Shown piece after piece: positions 35,003 through 44,200 of a stretch of 64,000 nt of DNA (position 1 is the first letter of the stretch; every line of letters starts with the position of its first letter). The translations under genes and the position numbers were made by a program. Origin of the DNA: Firmicutes bacterium UBA4845 (GTDB lineage Bacteria > Bacillota > Clostridia > Tissierellales > Sedimentibacteraceae); contig DHER01000101.1 of the NCBI GenBank assembly GCA_002399975.1, positions 102,172 to 166,171 on the forward strand, in the 5' to 3' direction. The notes under the pieces were generated by a model. That model was not told the DNA's origin. It ran no database searches and saw only the letters and a list, made by a program, of their open reading frames with translations.

Positions 35003-36306
35003 ATGACTAACAACAATTCACTTAAAAAAAATGTAACCTTTGTAGAAGCAATGGCTATAGTCATTGGAACTATCATTGGTTCCGGAATATTTTTAAAATC
35101 CGGAATAGTTCTTAAAAATGCCGGAACACCGTTTATGTCAATTTTGGCCTGGGTACTAAGCGGTCTGATAACTCTGGCATCAGCATTATCAATTGCAGAA
35201 ATTTCATCTGCCATTCCGAAGTCCGGAGGACTTTATACATATTTGTCGGAATTATATGGGGAAACCTTCGGATTTCTTCTTGGATGGGTTCAAACGATTA
35301 TTTCTTACCCGGCATCGGTTGCCGCACAAGCAATAGCATTCGCCACTTATGCAAATTTCTTTATTCCTATTGGTGCTATGCAGCAAAAAATTCTTGCAGT
35401 AATAGTATTGGCATTTATTTTAACAATGAACATAATATCCACAAAATATGGCGGATTCATACAGACAGCGGCAACTATAGGAAAACTCATTCCAGTTGCA
35501 GCAATAATCCTGCTAGGTTTGGTGAAAGGTACTTTTTCAGTTGCAGGCAGTGTTTCATCATCTGGAGCTTCAGGCTTCGGCGCAGCAATGCTTGGAACAT
35601 TATGGGCATATGAGGGATGGATAAGTGTTACCAACATGGCAGGAGAGTTGAAAAATCCAGCTAAGGATCTTCAAAGGTTATATCTGTGGGAGTTATCTTT
35701 GTAATAATTGTATATGCAATATTTAATTTTGCAATATTCAAGGCATTACCACTTGATCATATTATTTCATCTGATACTGTTGCGGCAGATGCAGCTGTAA
35801 GTCTTTTCGGCAATGGCGGAGCGATGTTTATTTCAGCCGGAATAATGGTTTCGGTATTTGGAGCTTTGAACGGTTTCTTAATGACAGGAGCAAGAATCCC
35901 ATTTTCCATGGGAGAAAACAATATGCTTCCATATTCAAGTGTACTCAGTAAAGTTCAGACAAAATTTCAAACACCTGCAAATTCCTTGATATTAGAAAGT
36001 ATACTGGCAGTTATATATATATTAAGCGGAACATTTGACACGCTTACAGATTTGCTGGTATTTGTTCTGTGGATTTTCTTCGTAATGGGAGTATATGGTG
36101 TATTTATTTTAAGGAAAAAATATCCTGAGCAAAAGGGGCTGTACAAAGTTCCGTTTTACCCCATAACACCCATTTTTGGTATATTGGGCGGAGCATTTGT
36201 AATAGTCAGCACAATAATAGAACATCCTGTGAATTCAATGATTGGTATAGCAATTACATTAATAGGCCTCCCTGTTTATTATTATATACGTAAAAAAAAT
36301 AAATAA
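35003..36306 (+). pseudogene. APC-family amino acid permease, broken by a one-base frameshift
   Basis: A membrane carrier of about 434 residues if repaired. The N-terminal part (35003-35704) has the APC signature VIGTIIGSGIFLKSG and AEISSAIPKSGGLYTYLSELYG. The C-terminal part continues in the next frame from about 35675 (GVIFVIIVYAIFNF onward) and ends at 36306. Near 35669-35675 the sequence CTTCAAAGG would restore LPKVISVGVIF if one C were inserted (CTTCCAAAGG), so a single C seems lost. It resembles serine/threonine exchanger-type permeases. The rest of both frames is intact, so the change is recent or a sequencing error. ATG 35003 follows AAAGGAATTATC. Confidence 0.85.
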
Positions 36307-36318
36307 TAAAGTACTATA

Positions 36319-36363
36319 AAACAGATTGAACTGTGTATTACAAATGCAGGTCAATCTGTTTTT
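36319..36363 (+). terminator. intrinsic terminator after the permease gene
   Basis: AAACAGATTGA / TCAATCTGTTT, an 11-bp perfect stem ending in a T tract. Confidence 0.8.
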
Positions 36364-36396
36364 CATTGCAAATAAGCGATTATTTAAATTTTACAT

Positions 36397-36816
36397 TTAA
36401 GATTGTTTGATGCAAATCTTTCTTGCAAACTCTTCAGCTTGTTTCAGATCCTCTTCATTTGGACGTCCACGATTAGTAAACAAAAATGAACCTTTGCAAT
36501 GAAATTCATCCTCTGAAACAGAAATACCCTTTGGTTCAAGAATGGATTTGACTTCTTGCAAAGCAGTCTTTTTACCTGCAGACGTACCAAACACATAAAC
36601 ACTTTTTACCTGTGACGGCTGCAATTCTGACAATAAGTCATGCATTTTTTTATCGATAGCTCCCCCATAAATAGACGCGCCGATGAAAAGTATATCTGCG
36701 GATTTGGATTTATCAAACTGTTCCACAGAAACAGCTGATACGCCTACACCTTTAGCAATTGATTCAGCAAGCTTCTTTGTATTTCCGCCTCTGGAAACGT
36801 AAACAACTTTATTCAC
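36397..36816 (-). CDS. flavodoxin-domain protein
   Basis: A small flavoprotein of 139 residues. The FMN phosphate loop is SRGGNTKKLAESIAKG near the N-terminus, followed by ADILFIGASIYGGAID and VYVFGTSAGKKTA, which match the flavodoxin fold. It likely carries low-potential electrons, but the partner is unknown. Its own promoter (TTGACT-18-TATAAT) lies upstream, and AGGAGG precedes ATG 36816. Confidence 0.88.
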   Translation of the reverse strand: MNKVVYVSRGGNTKKLAESIAKGVGVSAVSVEQFDKSKSADILFIGASIYGGAIDKKMHDLLSELQPSQVKSVYVFGTSAGKKTALQEVKSILEPKGISVSEDEFHCKGSFLFTNRGRPNEEDLKQAEEFARKICIKQS

Positions 36817-36881
36817 ACTTTACCTCCTATAATAATTTTTTCCCATCTCATACGTAAAACAATGTTGCCGTCTGTACAATA

Positions 36882-36911
36882 ATTATATTATTATGCACTT
36901 GAAGTAGTCAA
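36882..36911 (-). promoter_or_regulatory. sigma-A promoter of the flavodoxin gene
   Basis: Minus strand TTGACT, 18-base spacer, TATAAT. Confidence 0.65.
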
Positions 36912-36945
36912 GAGCTTTATTAAAAAAAAGAAAAAAATGCTAAAT

Positions 36946-36973
36946 TTGACATATATGATTTATATGCTATAAT
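36946..36973 (+). promoter_or_regulatory. sigma-A promoter upstream of the glycine betaine transporter genes
   Basis: TTGACA, 16-base spacer, TATAAT. It is divergent from the flavodoxin promoter. The first downstream gene starts 380 bases later. Confidence 0.6.
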
Positions 36974-36979
36974 TAATTG

Positions 36980-37352
36980 TGTGTTGCGTGGTTTTTTATT
37001 AACCCTTTTTATTAACTTGCGATTAAAATAAATCTACGATTTATGTATCATATTTCTCTTGTTGTAATATATATTATGACATCTTTGTTTTTCAAACATT
37101 AAACTAAAAAAACGGCCATATAAAATTATTTTTTATACAACTTTGTTTATTTATACAAATATAGGAAATCATTTGTTTGAGTTACCTATAATTTTTTCTG
37201 AAAAAATTGGGACAAGTCATAACAAGACAGCATTTACAGCTTCATTTGTTCTGTTGCTCAAAAATTGGAAACCGCCGAATTATATAAGGTATTAATAAAA
37301 AGGTAGAGTGTCTGCATGACACATCTTAATTTTAAAAAGGAGGATAAAGAGG
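36980..37352 (+). other. long untranslated leader of the betaine transporter operon
   Basis: About 370 AT-rich bases with no convincing reading frame. Small inverted repeats are AATTTTTTC-t-GAAAAAATT (near 37190-37210) and GTGTC-tgcat-GACAC (37308-37322), the latter just before the ribosome site. I recognise no known riboswitch; the c-di-AMP (ydaO) consensus blocks are absent. Confidence 0.4.
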
Positions 37353-38366
37353 ATGAATGTGAAGAAGAAAAAATTTTTTTCATTTACTATGATGATACTT
37401 CTCGTCGTGGTATCTATGCTTTCAGGATGTTCAAATAAAGAAGCAAAAAACGTAAAAATAGTCGCAACAGACAATGGCTGGGACAGCCAGAAAGTGCATA
37501 ATGAAATTGCCAAAATAATCGTTGAACACGGTTATGATGGCTATGATCTTGAGTTTTCAACGGCCGGTTCATCAACTATGAATTGGCAGGCCATAATAAA
37601 GGGTGAAGTTGACCTTGATATTGAAAGCTGGACTAATAACGTAGCTAGTTACCCTGAAGATGTAGCTAACGGAGATATTGTAGATGTAGGTATATTAGTT
37701 TCTGATAGTGCCCAGGGTATATACGTTCCTAGATATGTTATAGAAGGAGACCCTGAAAGAGGTATAGAACCTATGGCACCGGATTTAAAAACAGTAGAAG
37801 ATTTAAAAAAATATCCTCAATTGTTTCCTGATGATGAAGATAAAGCAAAGGGTCGTATATACGGCGGCACTCCTGGAATGATGGCAGATGAAGTATTATA
37901 CAAAAAATATGAATATTATGGATTAGATGAAATGTACAATTATACAAGATTAGGCAGCGAAGCCACTATATTTGCTTCTCTTGCATCAGCCTATAACTTA
38001 GGTGAACCGTGGGTCGGATACTGTTATGAACCTACGTGGATAAGCGGCAAACTAAATATTGTTCGATTAGAGGATGCGCCCTATGACCCTGACATTTTCT
38101 TTGAGGGTAAGTGCGAATTTCCCAAACAGGAATTGAAAATAGTAAGCAGTAATAAATTTGCAGACAAAGCTCCGGACCTCCTTGAGTTTTTTAAGAAATA
38201 TCAAACAGGAAGTGACTTAATTTCCGGTGCTTTGGCATATCTGGATGATACACATGCATCATATGAAGAAACAGCCAAATGGTTTTTAAAAGAAAATGAT
38301 TATCTGTTGGATGAGTGGCTTCCAAAAGAAAATGCAGAAAAAGTACGAGCTTACCTGAACGAATAA
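37353..38366 (+). CDS. glycine betaine/proline ABC transporter substrate-binding lipoprotein
   Basis: An OpuAC/ProX-type binding protein of 337 residues. The signal peptide ends in the lipobox MLSGC (C about residue 26). The mature part has DNGWDSQKVHNEIAKIIVEHGYDG and EVDLDIESWTNN, typical of quaternary-amine binding proteins, and several tryptophans that could form the aromatic cage. ATG 37353 follows AAAAGGAGGATAAAGAGG. It heads a three-gene import operon. Proline betaine, choline or carnitine are alternative ligands. Confidence 0.92.
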   Translation: MNVKKKKFFSFTMMILLVVVSMLSGCSNKEAKNVKIVATDNGWDSQKVHNEIAKIIVEHGYDGYDLEFSTAGSSTMNWQAIIKGEVDLDIESWTNNVASYPEDVANGDIVDVGILVSDSAQGIYVPRYVIEGDPERGIEPMAPDLKTVEDLKKYPQLFPDDEDKAKGRIYGGTPGMMADEVLYKKYEYYGLDEMYNYTRLGSEATIFASLASAYNLGEPWVGYCYEPTWISGKLNIVRLEDAPYDPDIFFEGKCEFPKQELKIVSSNKFADKAPDLLEFFKKYQTGSDLISGALAYLDDTHASYEETAKWFLKENDYLLDEWLPKENAEKVRAYLNE

Positions 38367-38386
38367 CTACAGAGGAGAAACATATT

Positions 38387-39253
38387 ATGAATGACTATAT
38401 ATTTGAATTCCCGAAAACATGGCAATTTGATATTGGAACGTCTATAGATGATTCCGTAAAACTTTTCAGCCGCAATCATCAAGCTGTGCTTAACGGAATT
38501 AAATCTAATGTAATTGAAGTTATTCAGGGGATTGATTGGGTACTGACTCATATTCCATGGATCATTCTTATTTTAATTATCGTGTATTTAGGCTATAAAG
38601 CAAGTAAAAAAATTGCTGTAGGTTTGTCATATGGTGTCATGCTGTTTTTAGTAGGAACCTTTGGTCTATGGAACCATATGCTGGAAACATTAAGTTTGGT
38701 AATTGCGGCCGTGTTTATTTCCCTTGTTATCGGATTCCCTGTGGGAATATTAATTGCAATGAGCAAACGAGCCAATAGAATTATAAGGCCCATACTTGAC
38801 CTGATGCAAACAATGCCTACTTTTGTTTACCTGGTTCCGGCAGTAGTCCTTTTCAGTGTAGGGACAATGCCAGCCTTGCTGGCAACAACCATTTACGCTA
38901 TAGTACCTATGATTAGAATGACTAGCCACGGAATAGTACATGTAGACAAAGAAGTATATGAGGCGGCATTGGCATTTGGATCTACAAAAATGCAAACACT
39001 TATAAAGGTTCAGATTCCTCAGGCAGTGTCGACTATCATGACAGGTGTCAATCAAACAATCATGATGGCAATGTCTATGGTAGTTACAAGTGCGATAATA
39101 GGCGCTCAGGGCCTGGGATTGGAAATACTTGTTGCCACAAACCGTGTTGAGATGGGAAAAGCACTGCTTCCGGGCATATCAATAGTAATTATTGCCATTA
39201 TTTTAGATCGACTTACCCAGGGATTAGTTAATAAAAATGAGGTGAGTGAATAA
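38387..39253 (+). CDS. glycine betaine/proline ABC transporter permease
   Basis: A ProW/OpuAB-type permease of 288 residues. An N-terminal soluble stretch precedes five to six membrane helices. The EAA loop reads EAALAFGSTKMQTLIKVQIPQA in two halves, and MMAMSMVVTSAIIGAQGLG is a conserved family segment. ATG 38387 is chosen because AGAGGAGAAA lies just upstream; a frame extending to 38315 would overlap the previous gene by 52 bases. Its stop codon overlaps the next start by one base (TAATG). Confidence 0.94.
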   Translation: MNDYIFEFPKTWQFDIGTSIDDSVKLFSRNHQAVLNGIKSNVIEVIQGIDWVLTHIPWIILILIIVYLGYKASKKIAVGLSYGVMLFLVGTFGLWNHMLETLSLVIAAVFISLVIGFPVGILIAMSKRANRIIRPILDLMQTMPTFVYLVPAVVLFSVGTMPALLATTIYAIVPMIRMTSHGIVHVDKEVYEAALAFGSTKMQTLIKVQIPQAVSTIMTGVNQTIMMAMSMVVTSAIIGAQGLGLEILVATNRVEMGKALLPGISIVIIAIILDRLTQGLVNKNEVSE

Positions 39254-40431
39254 TGGATAATACTATTATAGAAGCAAGCCACGTATCAAAACTATACGGT
39301 TTAAACAAAAAAGATGCTGTAAAACTGATGAATGAAGGGCTTGAAAAGAACGAAGTATATAAAAAAACAGGAGTAACCGTAGCACTATGGGATGTATCGT
39401 TCAAAGTAAAGCAAGGTGAGATTTTTGCCATAATTGGATTGTCCGGATCGGGAAAATCCACATTGGTCAGGTGTTTCAATCAACTTTTAAAGCCTTCATC
39501 CGGAAAAATATTATATAAAGAAAAAGAAATAGAAAAATTCAACAAAAAAGAGCTGCTGGAATTCAGGAGAAATAAGATATCCATGGTATTTCAAAACTTT
39601 GGGCTTATGTCTCATAAGAATGTCATTGATAATGTTGCCTATGGTTTAGAAGTAAGGGGCATGAATAAAGAAGAAAGACATAAAAAAGCTTCAGAAATGA
39701 CAAGTCTTGTCGGTCTTGAAGGCTGGGAATACAAACCAATCAGCAGCCTGTCAGGGGGAATGAATCAAAGAGTAGGGCTTGCTAGAGCGCTGGCAAATGA
39801 TCCTGAAATATTACTGATGGATGAACCTTTTTCAGCCTTAGATCCCCTTGTAAGGAAAGACATGCAGTTTGAATTATTGTCACTTCAGCGAAAGCTTGAA
39901 AAAACAGTAATATTTATTACCCATGACATAAATGAAGCATTTAAGCTTGGAGATACTGTTGCAATTATGAGGGACGGGAAAATAATTCAAATCGATACAC
40001 CAGAAAATATGTCCACTAATCCTGCTGATGATTATGTGAGGAAATTTATTGACAGTGCTGATAAAACCAAGGTGCTCAGTGTTAAGAATATTATGATTAC
40101 TCCTTCATGCCTTGTAAGAGAAAATGATTCAGTAAAAATAGCAATTCGCGAAATGCAGCACAATTCTGTTTCCAGTGCATATGCTGTAGACAGCAAAATG
40201 AGATATAAGGGCATTGTAACAATAGATGACGCCATTAATGCAAATAAGGAAAACACAAAAGTATCTGATTTAATAAAAAAAGGACCTATAACAGCCAATG
40301 AAGATACACATATAAGCGACATACTTCCAATAGCTGCAGAAACTAAGTATCCCATTGCTATTACAGATGAAGAAGGCATACTTAAAGGGATTGTTACAAA
40401 AACTTCAGTACTGTCTTCACTGGTAGAGTAG
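39253..40431 (+). CDS. glycine betaine/proline ABC transporter ATP-binding protein with CBS domains
   Basis: A ProV/OpuAA-type ATPase of 392 residues. Walker A is IIGLSGSGKSTLVRC, the signature LSGGMNQRVGLARAL, Walker B ILLMDEPFSALDPL, and FITHDINEAF contains the switch histidine. The C-terminal 120 or so residues form a tandem CBS pair (ITPSCLVRENDSVKIAI ... GIVTKTSVL), which in OpuA senses ionic strength or binds c-di-AMP. Uptake for osmotic protection is the standard role. Confidence 0.95.
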   Translation: MDNTIIEASHVSKLYGLNKKDAVKLMNEGLEKNEVYKKTGVTVALWDVSFKVKQGEIFAIIGLSGSGKSTLVRCFNQLLKPSSGKILYKEKEIEKFNKKELLEFRRNKISMVFQNFGLMSHKNVIDNVAYGLEVRGMNKEERHKKASEMTSLVGLEGWEYKPISSLSGGMNQRVGLARALANDPEILLMDEPFSALDPLVRKDMQFELLSLQRKLEKTVIFITHDINEAFKLGDTVAIMRDGKIIQIDTPENMSTNPADDYVRKFIDSADKTKVLSVKNIMITPSCLVRENDSVKIAIREMQHNSVSSAYAVDSKMRYKGIVTIDDAINANKENTKVSDLIKKGPITANEDTHISDILPIAAETKYPIAITDEEGILKGIVTKTSVLSSLVE

Positions 40432-40485
40432 CTGCAAGTTAATAAATAATAAATCAAAATATAAAATGACTTCAATTTTAAAATC

Positions 40486-40521
40486 AAATTCCCGGGGAAG
40501 TATATTTCACCCAGGGAATTT
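40486..40521. terminator. terminator-like hairpin between convergent genes
   Basis: AAATTCCCgGGG pairs with CCCaGGGAATTT (12 positions, one mismatch) around a 12-base loop, between the betaine ATPase gene and the convergent aminopeptidase gene. Confidence 0.55.
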
Positions 40522-40526
40522 CCCAT

Positions 40527-41798
40527 TTAGCTAAAAAATTCTTCAATTACTTTAATCATATAGTAAGTATCCATAACACCTGCAGTTTCATAAGATGAAT
40601 GCATGGCAAGCTGAGCAATGCCTATATCAACAGTATTAATACTTACCTTTAGTGAAGAAATATTCCCAAGAGTGCTCCCTCCAGGTATATCGGAACGATT
40701 GGAATAATGCTGGAACGGAACGCCTGCAGATTCGCACAATAATTGGAACACGCTGCTGCTCACCGCATCACTGGTATATTTTTGAGCAGCATTATGCTTT
40801 ATTACTATTCCTTTGTTCATATAAACTTTATTTGAGGGATCACTCTTCTCAGGGTGATTAGGGTGGACTGCATGAGCATTATCTGCAGATATCATAAATG
40901 AAGATGCTAATGTGCAGTAATAATCTTCAGTTGTTTTCCCTAAATTATTGTTTATTCTTTTCAGAACATCCTCTAAAAATGTAGAAGCTGCACCTTGCTT
41001 TGTTCCACTTCCCACCTCTTCATTGTCAAAACAGCAATAAACATTTACAGATTTTGAGTTGTTTCCTTTGATAAATCCTTTTAGTGTCGCATATGCGCAC
41101 TGCATATTGTCAAGCCTGGATGATGATATGAATTCATTTCTGCTGCCCCAAATGCTGGGTGCCATACGATTGTACAAAAATAAATCGGTGTTCAATATTT
41201 TTTCTTTTTCAGTACATGCATATTCAGCTACAATATCCATAAAATTATCGCCGCTTACGTCCAGCGAACCATACAACGGCAGCAAGTCTACCTGTTCGTT
41301 ATATTTCATGGATGAGTTAGCTTCTTTGTTCATATGTATTGCCACATTCGGTATAACAATCAAATCTCTGTCTATGTTTACAAGCTTTGTTTCAATTCCG
41401 CCATCACTTTTAATTATCACCCTGCCGGCCACAGACAATGGCCTGTCAAACCAAGTGGAATAAATCATTCCTCCATATTTATCTGTATTAAGCTGTATGT
41501 ATTTTTCCGATTCGACTTTGTAGTTATCCTTAATTTTAAAAGTAGGAGAATCACAGTGAGAAGCCACTATGTTAAAACTGTACTCATCTAAATCCCTGCC
41601 TGTCTTAAAGGCAATAATTGAAGAATTGTTCCTTGTTACATAATACTTTTTACCTTTTTCAATATTCCATTTTTTGTTTTCTGTCAGTTCAATAAAGCCG
41701 TCATTTTTAAGTTCCTCTGCTATGTTTCTTGCAGAATGAAAAACACTGGGACTTTTTTTGATAAAATTGAGCATTTCCTCAGATATTTTTTTATACAA
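40527..41798 (-). CDS. M18 family aminopeptidase
   Basis: A cytoplasmic zinc aminopeptidase of 423 residues. Metal-binding motifs are VASHCDSPTFKIK, CFDNEEVGSGTKQGA, SADNAHAVHPNHPEK and a C-terminal MHSSYETAG with the last histidine. Length matches bacterial M18 (ApeB-like) enzymes, which release N-terminal, often acidic, residues from peptides. The start is TTG 41798 behind GAGGTGAAAAA. It is probably a single-gene unit and fits a peptide-fermenting life style. Confidence 0.95.
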   Translation of the reverse strand: MYKKISEEMLNFIKKSPSVFHSARNIAEELKNDGFIELTENKKWNIEKGKKYYVTRNNSSIIAFKTGRDLDEYSFNIVASHCDSPTFKIKDNYKVESEKYIQLNTDKYGGMIYSTWFDRPLSVAGRVIIKSDGGIETKLVNIDRDLIVIPNVAIHMNKEANSSMKYNEQVDLLPLYGSLDVSGDNFMDIVAEYACTEKEKILNTDLFLYNRMAPSIWGSRNEFISSSRLDNMQCAYATLKGFIKGNNSKSVNVYCCFDNEEVGSGTKQGAASTFLEDVLKRINNNLGKTTEDYYCTLASSFMISADNAHAVHPNHPEKSDPSNKVYMNKGIVIKHNAAQKYTSDAVSSSVFQLLCESAGVPFQHYSNRSDIPGGSTLGNISSLKVSINTVDIGIAQLAMHSSYETAGVMDTYYMIKVIEEFFS

Positions 41799-41856
41799 TT
41801 TTTCACCTCAAAATTTAATTATTTTATTTAAATTATTATATATCATTTTGATTAAT

Positions 41857-41893
41857 AAAAAAAGACCCGCAGCGTATATCGCTGCAGATCCGT
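41857..41893 (-). terminator. intrinsic terminator of the methyltransferase gene
   Basis: Minus strand GATCTGCAGCG / CGCTGCGGGTC stem with an ATATA loop, followed by seven T residues. Confidence 0.88.
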
Positions 41894-41926
41894 TTCAGAA
41901 AATCAATGATTCATAGAAATATGATT

Positions 41927-42469
41927 TTAAGGAGCTGTACTCTTTGACGGCACAAACAGGTGAGACATATCCACACCTTCCAGTTCTAGCAATTTCACTT
42001 TTGTATTAATGCCTCCTGAATAACCGGTCAAGCTGCCATTTGATCCTACAACCCGATGGCATGGAATAATAACAGATATGGGATTATGCCCGACGGCACC
42101 TCCTACAGCTTGACTGGACATACTCTTCTTGCCCATCTTTACGGCTGTTTTTTTTGCAATACTCCCATATGTTATAACCTCTCCATATGGTATTTCACAT
42201 AAAATACTCCATACCTCCTGACGAAACTTACTGCCGATTGGACGAAGGGGCAATTCAAAAATATCGGGTTTCTTACCGTCAAAATATCTGTCCAGCCATC
42301 TTTTCGCAGCATCAAATATAGATATGTCATTTTTCTTTACAATTTCTTCGTGTAGTATGGTATCCCCGTGATATTTCTGCCTTTCTATCCATGAACCAAT
42401 AAGACTGTCACCGTCACACGCAAGTGTAATTATACCCACAGGTGACGAATAAGTTGTTGAATAATACAT
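41927..42469 (-). CDS. ogt: methylated-DNA-protein cysteine methyltransferase
   Basis: A suicide DNA repair protein of 180 residues that removes O6-alkyl groups from guanine. The acceptor cysteine lies in ISVIIPCHRVVGSNG, and FRQEVWSILCEIPYGEVITYG and TGYSGG are family-specific. There is no AdaA or AlkA domain, so it is a stand-alone Ogt type. ATG 42469 follows AAGGAGGATTAG. Confidence 0.95.
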   Translation of the reverse strand: MYYSTTYSSPVGIITLACDGDSLIGSWIERQKYHGDTILHEEIVKKNDISIFDAAKRWLDRYFDGKKPDIFELPLRPIGSKFRQEVWSILCEIPYGEVITYGSIAKKTAVKMGKKSMSSQAVGGAVGHNPISVIIPCHRVVGSNGSLTGYSGGINTKVKLLELEGVDMSHLFVPSKSTAP

Positions 42470-42739
42470 CTAATCCTCCTTATGGCATTCTTATATAATA
42501 TTCCAAAGATTAATCCTAACACAACATGCCACTGCTTCCGCCATTTCCACATCTCTTTTAATGTAAAAGAATGAAGTAACTCAACGCTAAATTAATTATA
42601 TCATATTATATGAAAAACCGGCAATTTTTTGTCAGTGATTTGTATTTAAGCTTTAAAAAATTAATTTTAACGAATATTTTAGAATAATATAAAATAGTAT
42701 TAATATAATGAACTAAAATATAAAGGTGAGGGATATAAA

Positions 42740-42901
42740 ATGTTTATAATCAATCTATATGTACAATTATTGCTCTGTAACTACTCGAACGAAAGCATGT
42801 ATGTAAAATATCTTGATTTTGTATGGACAATGCCCATGATCGGACCCAGACCACCATACTATACCAATCCAAGGTATGAGCTAAATTATTCTGTGATTTA
42901 A
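42740..42901 (+). CDS. possible 53-residue small protein
   Basis: A short frame begins at ATG 42740, 8 bases after GGTGAGGG, and encodes 53 residues. The N-terminal half is hydrophobic and the C-terminal half is rich in Pro and Tyr (GPRPPYYTNPRYELNY). No family is recognised. It lies 84 bases upstream of the short-chain dehydrogenase, whose own N-terminus is also Pro/Tyr-rich. The rest of the 515-base gap 42470-42984 is AT-rich, with only weak promoter-like TTTTAA-17-TATAAA near 42670. The ribosome site is the only sign of expression. Confidence 0.4.
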   Translation: MFIINLYVQLLLCNYSNESMYVKYLDFVWTMPMIGPRPPYYTNPRYELNYSVI

Positions 42902-42984
42902 AAGTTACAAAATCAACAAAAATAATAATGAAAGGTATTGTATAGGAAATCCTGACAAATTTCTTATCAAGTAAGGCAATTGAA

Positions 42985-43977
42985 ATGAATAACCAAAACT
43001 CTTCATCAAATGACAATGCTGCAAACGAGCAAATAATGAATGATCTGCTGAATTATTTCCAAAAAAATTTCATACTTAAGCCATACCCTATGTATCCAAA
43101 TTACGGTATAATTACACAGTATGAGGATATTCCCATCAGTTTTCCCGAACAACATCAGTTTCGTCAGCCAGGACTTGAAGAATTGATGGTGCCGCGCCCA
43201 ATTATAGAAAACCCGAATTACAAAGGTTCTGACAAACTTTTAGATAAAGTAGCCTTGATTACAGGAGGTGACAGCGGTATCGGTGCTGCAGCTGCAATAG
43301 CTTTTGCTAAAGAAGGCGCTGATGTAGCAATTTCCTATCTTGATGAACAAAATGATGCAATGAGAACAAAAAACCGTATAGAAGAACTGGGACGCAGATG
43401 TCTTTTGCTGCCCGGAGATATAAGAGAAAAGCAGCATTGTAGTGATATTGTTAATGCTGCTGTTAAAACTTTTGGCAAATTAGATATATTGTGTAATAAC
43501 GCAGGCGTACAATTTCCTCAGCCGAGTCTCTTGGATATAAGTGATGAACAGTTTGATGAAACATTTAAGACAAACTTTTATCCCCATTTCTATGTTACGA
43601 AGGCCGCACTTCCTCACATGCATGCGGGCAGCTCTATAATTGGTACAGCATCAGTTGTAACTTATATAGGTGAAGACCAGCTTATTGATTATACTTCCAC
43701 CAAAGGAGCCATCGTTGGTTTTACAAGAGCTCTAGCCAGAAGTTTAGGCAAACAGGGAATACGGGTCAATGCTGTGGCACCGGGAGAAATATGGACGCCT
43801 CTGATTCCTGCAAGTTATTCTGCGGATGTAGTAGCGGTACCCCAAGACAACATGCTGATGCGCGTTGGTCAGCCTTTCGAACTGGCACCTACGTATGTAT
43901 ACTTAGCATCTGATGATTCCCGTTTTGTAACCGGTCAGGTGCTTCATGTTGACGGAGGGCAGACAACTAATTCATAA
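42985..43977 (+). CDS. short-chain dehydrogenase/reductase, general stress protein type
   Basis: An NAD(P)-dependent oxidoreductase of 330 residues. After a 75-residue Asn/Tyr/Pro-rich N-terminal extension comes the Rossmann motif LITGGDSGIGAAAAIAF, then LCNNAGVQFP, the catalytic DYTSTKGAIVGF (Tyr and Lys) and APGEIWTPLIP. The layout is that of Bacillus YhdF/YdaD-type general stress SDRs; the substrate is unknown. ATG 42985 follows AAGGCAATTGAA. Confidence 0.9.
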   Translation: MNNQNSSSNDNAANEQIMNDLLNYFQKNFILKPYPMYPNYGIITQYEDIPISFPEQHQFRQPGLEELMVPRPIIENPNYKGSDKLLDKVALITGGDSGIGAAAAIAFAKEGADVAISYLDEQNDAMRTKNRIEELGRRCLLLPGDIREKQHCSDIVNAAVKTFGKLDILCNNAGVQFPQPSLLDISDEQFDETFKTNFYPHFYVTKAALPHMHAGSSIIGTASVVTYIGEDQLIDYTSTKGAIVGFTRALARSLGKQGIRVNAVAPGEIWTPLIPASYSADVVAVPQDNMLMRVGQPFELAPTYVYLASDDSRFVTGQVLHVDGGQTTNS

Positions 43978-44032
43978 GTAGCTACATTGTAAGAAAATAT
44001 AAATATTTCACCTTATAAAAGTTTAACCCTAT

Positions 44033-44065
44033 AAAACGAACTTTTTATTAGTTCGTTTTTGTTTT
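44033..44065 (+). terminator. intrinsic terminator after the short-chain dehydrogenase
   Basis: AAAACGAAC / GTTCGTTTT stem with a 9-base loop and a long T-rich tail. Confidence 0.85.
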
Positions 44066-44068
44066 TCA

Positions 44069-44191
44069 ATGACATTTTTGGATGCCCTTGAGAGTTTTTT
44101 TACTTATTTCCACATACCGGAACTTGATTTGCCGGATGATCAGAATACCGTTTCACTTGGATGGATAGCAGATGTTTATTTTTCAAAATAA
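44069..44191 (+). other. 40-codon open frame with no ribosome site, possible gene remnant
   Basis: The frame starts MTFLDALESFFTYFH and ends ADVYFSK. No ribosome binding site precedes it, and it sits directly after a terminator. Its end matches the end of the opposite-strand HlyD protein (ADVYFEK) only because both read the same perfect palindrome. It may be a remnant or chance. Confidence 0.2.
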
Positions 44192-44200
44192 ACATCTGCT
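44167..44200 (-). terminator. perfect 16-bp inverted repeat overlapping the hlyD 3' end
   Basis: AGCAGATGTTTATTTT and its exact complement are separated by two bases. The repeat contains the last codons and stop of the HlyD gene. In RNA it would make a strong hairpin, but only scattered T residues follow, so terminator, mRNA stabiliser or remnant duplication are all possible. Confidence 0.45.

Noticed and set aside
36974..37352. c-di-AMP (ydaO-type) riboswitch in the betaine transporter leader
   Set aside because: None of the conserved sequence blocks could be found.
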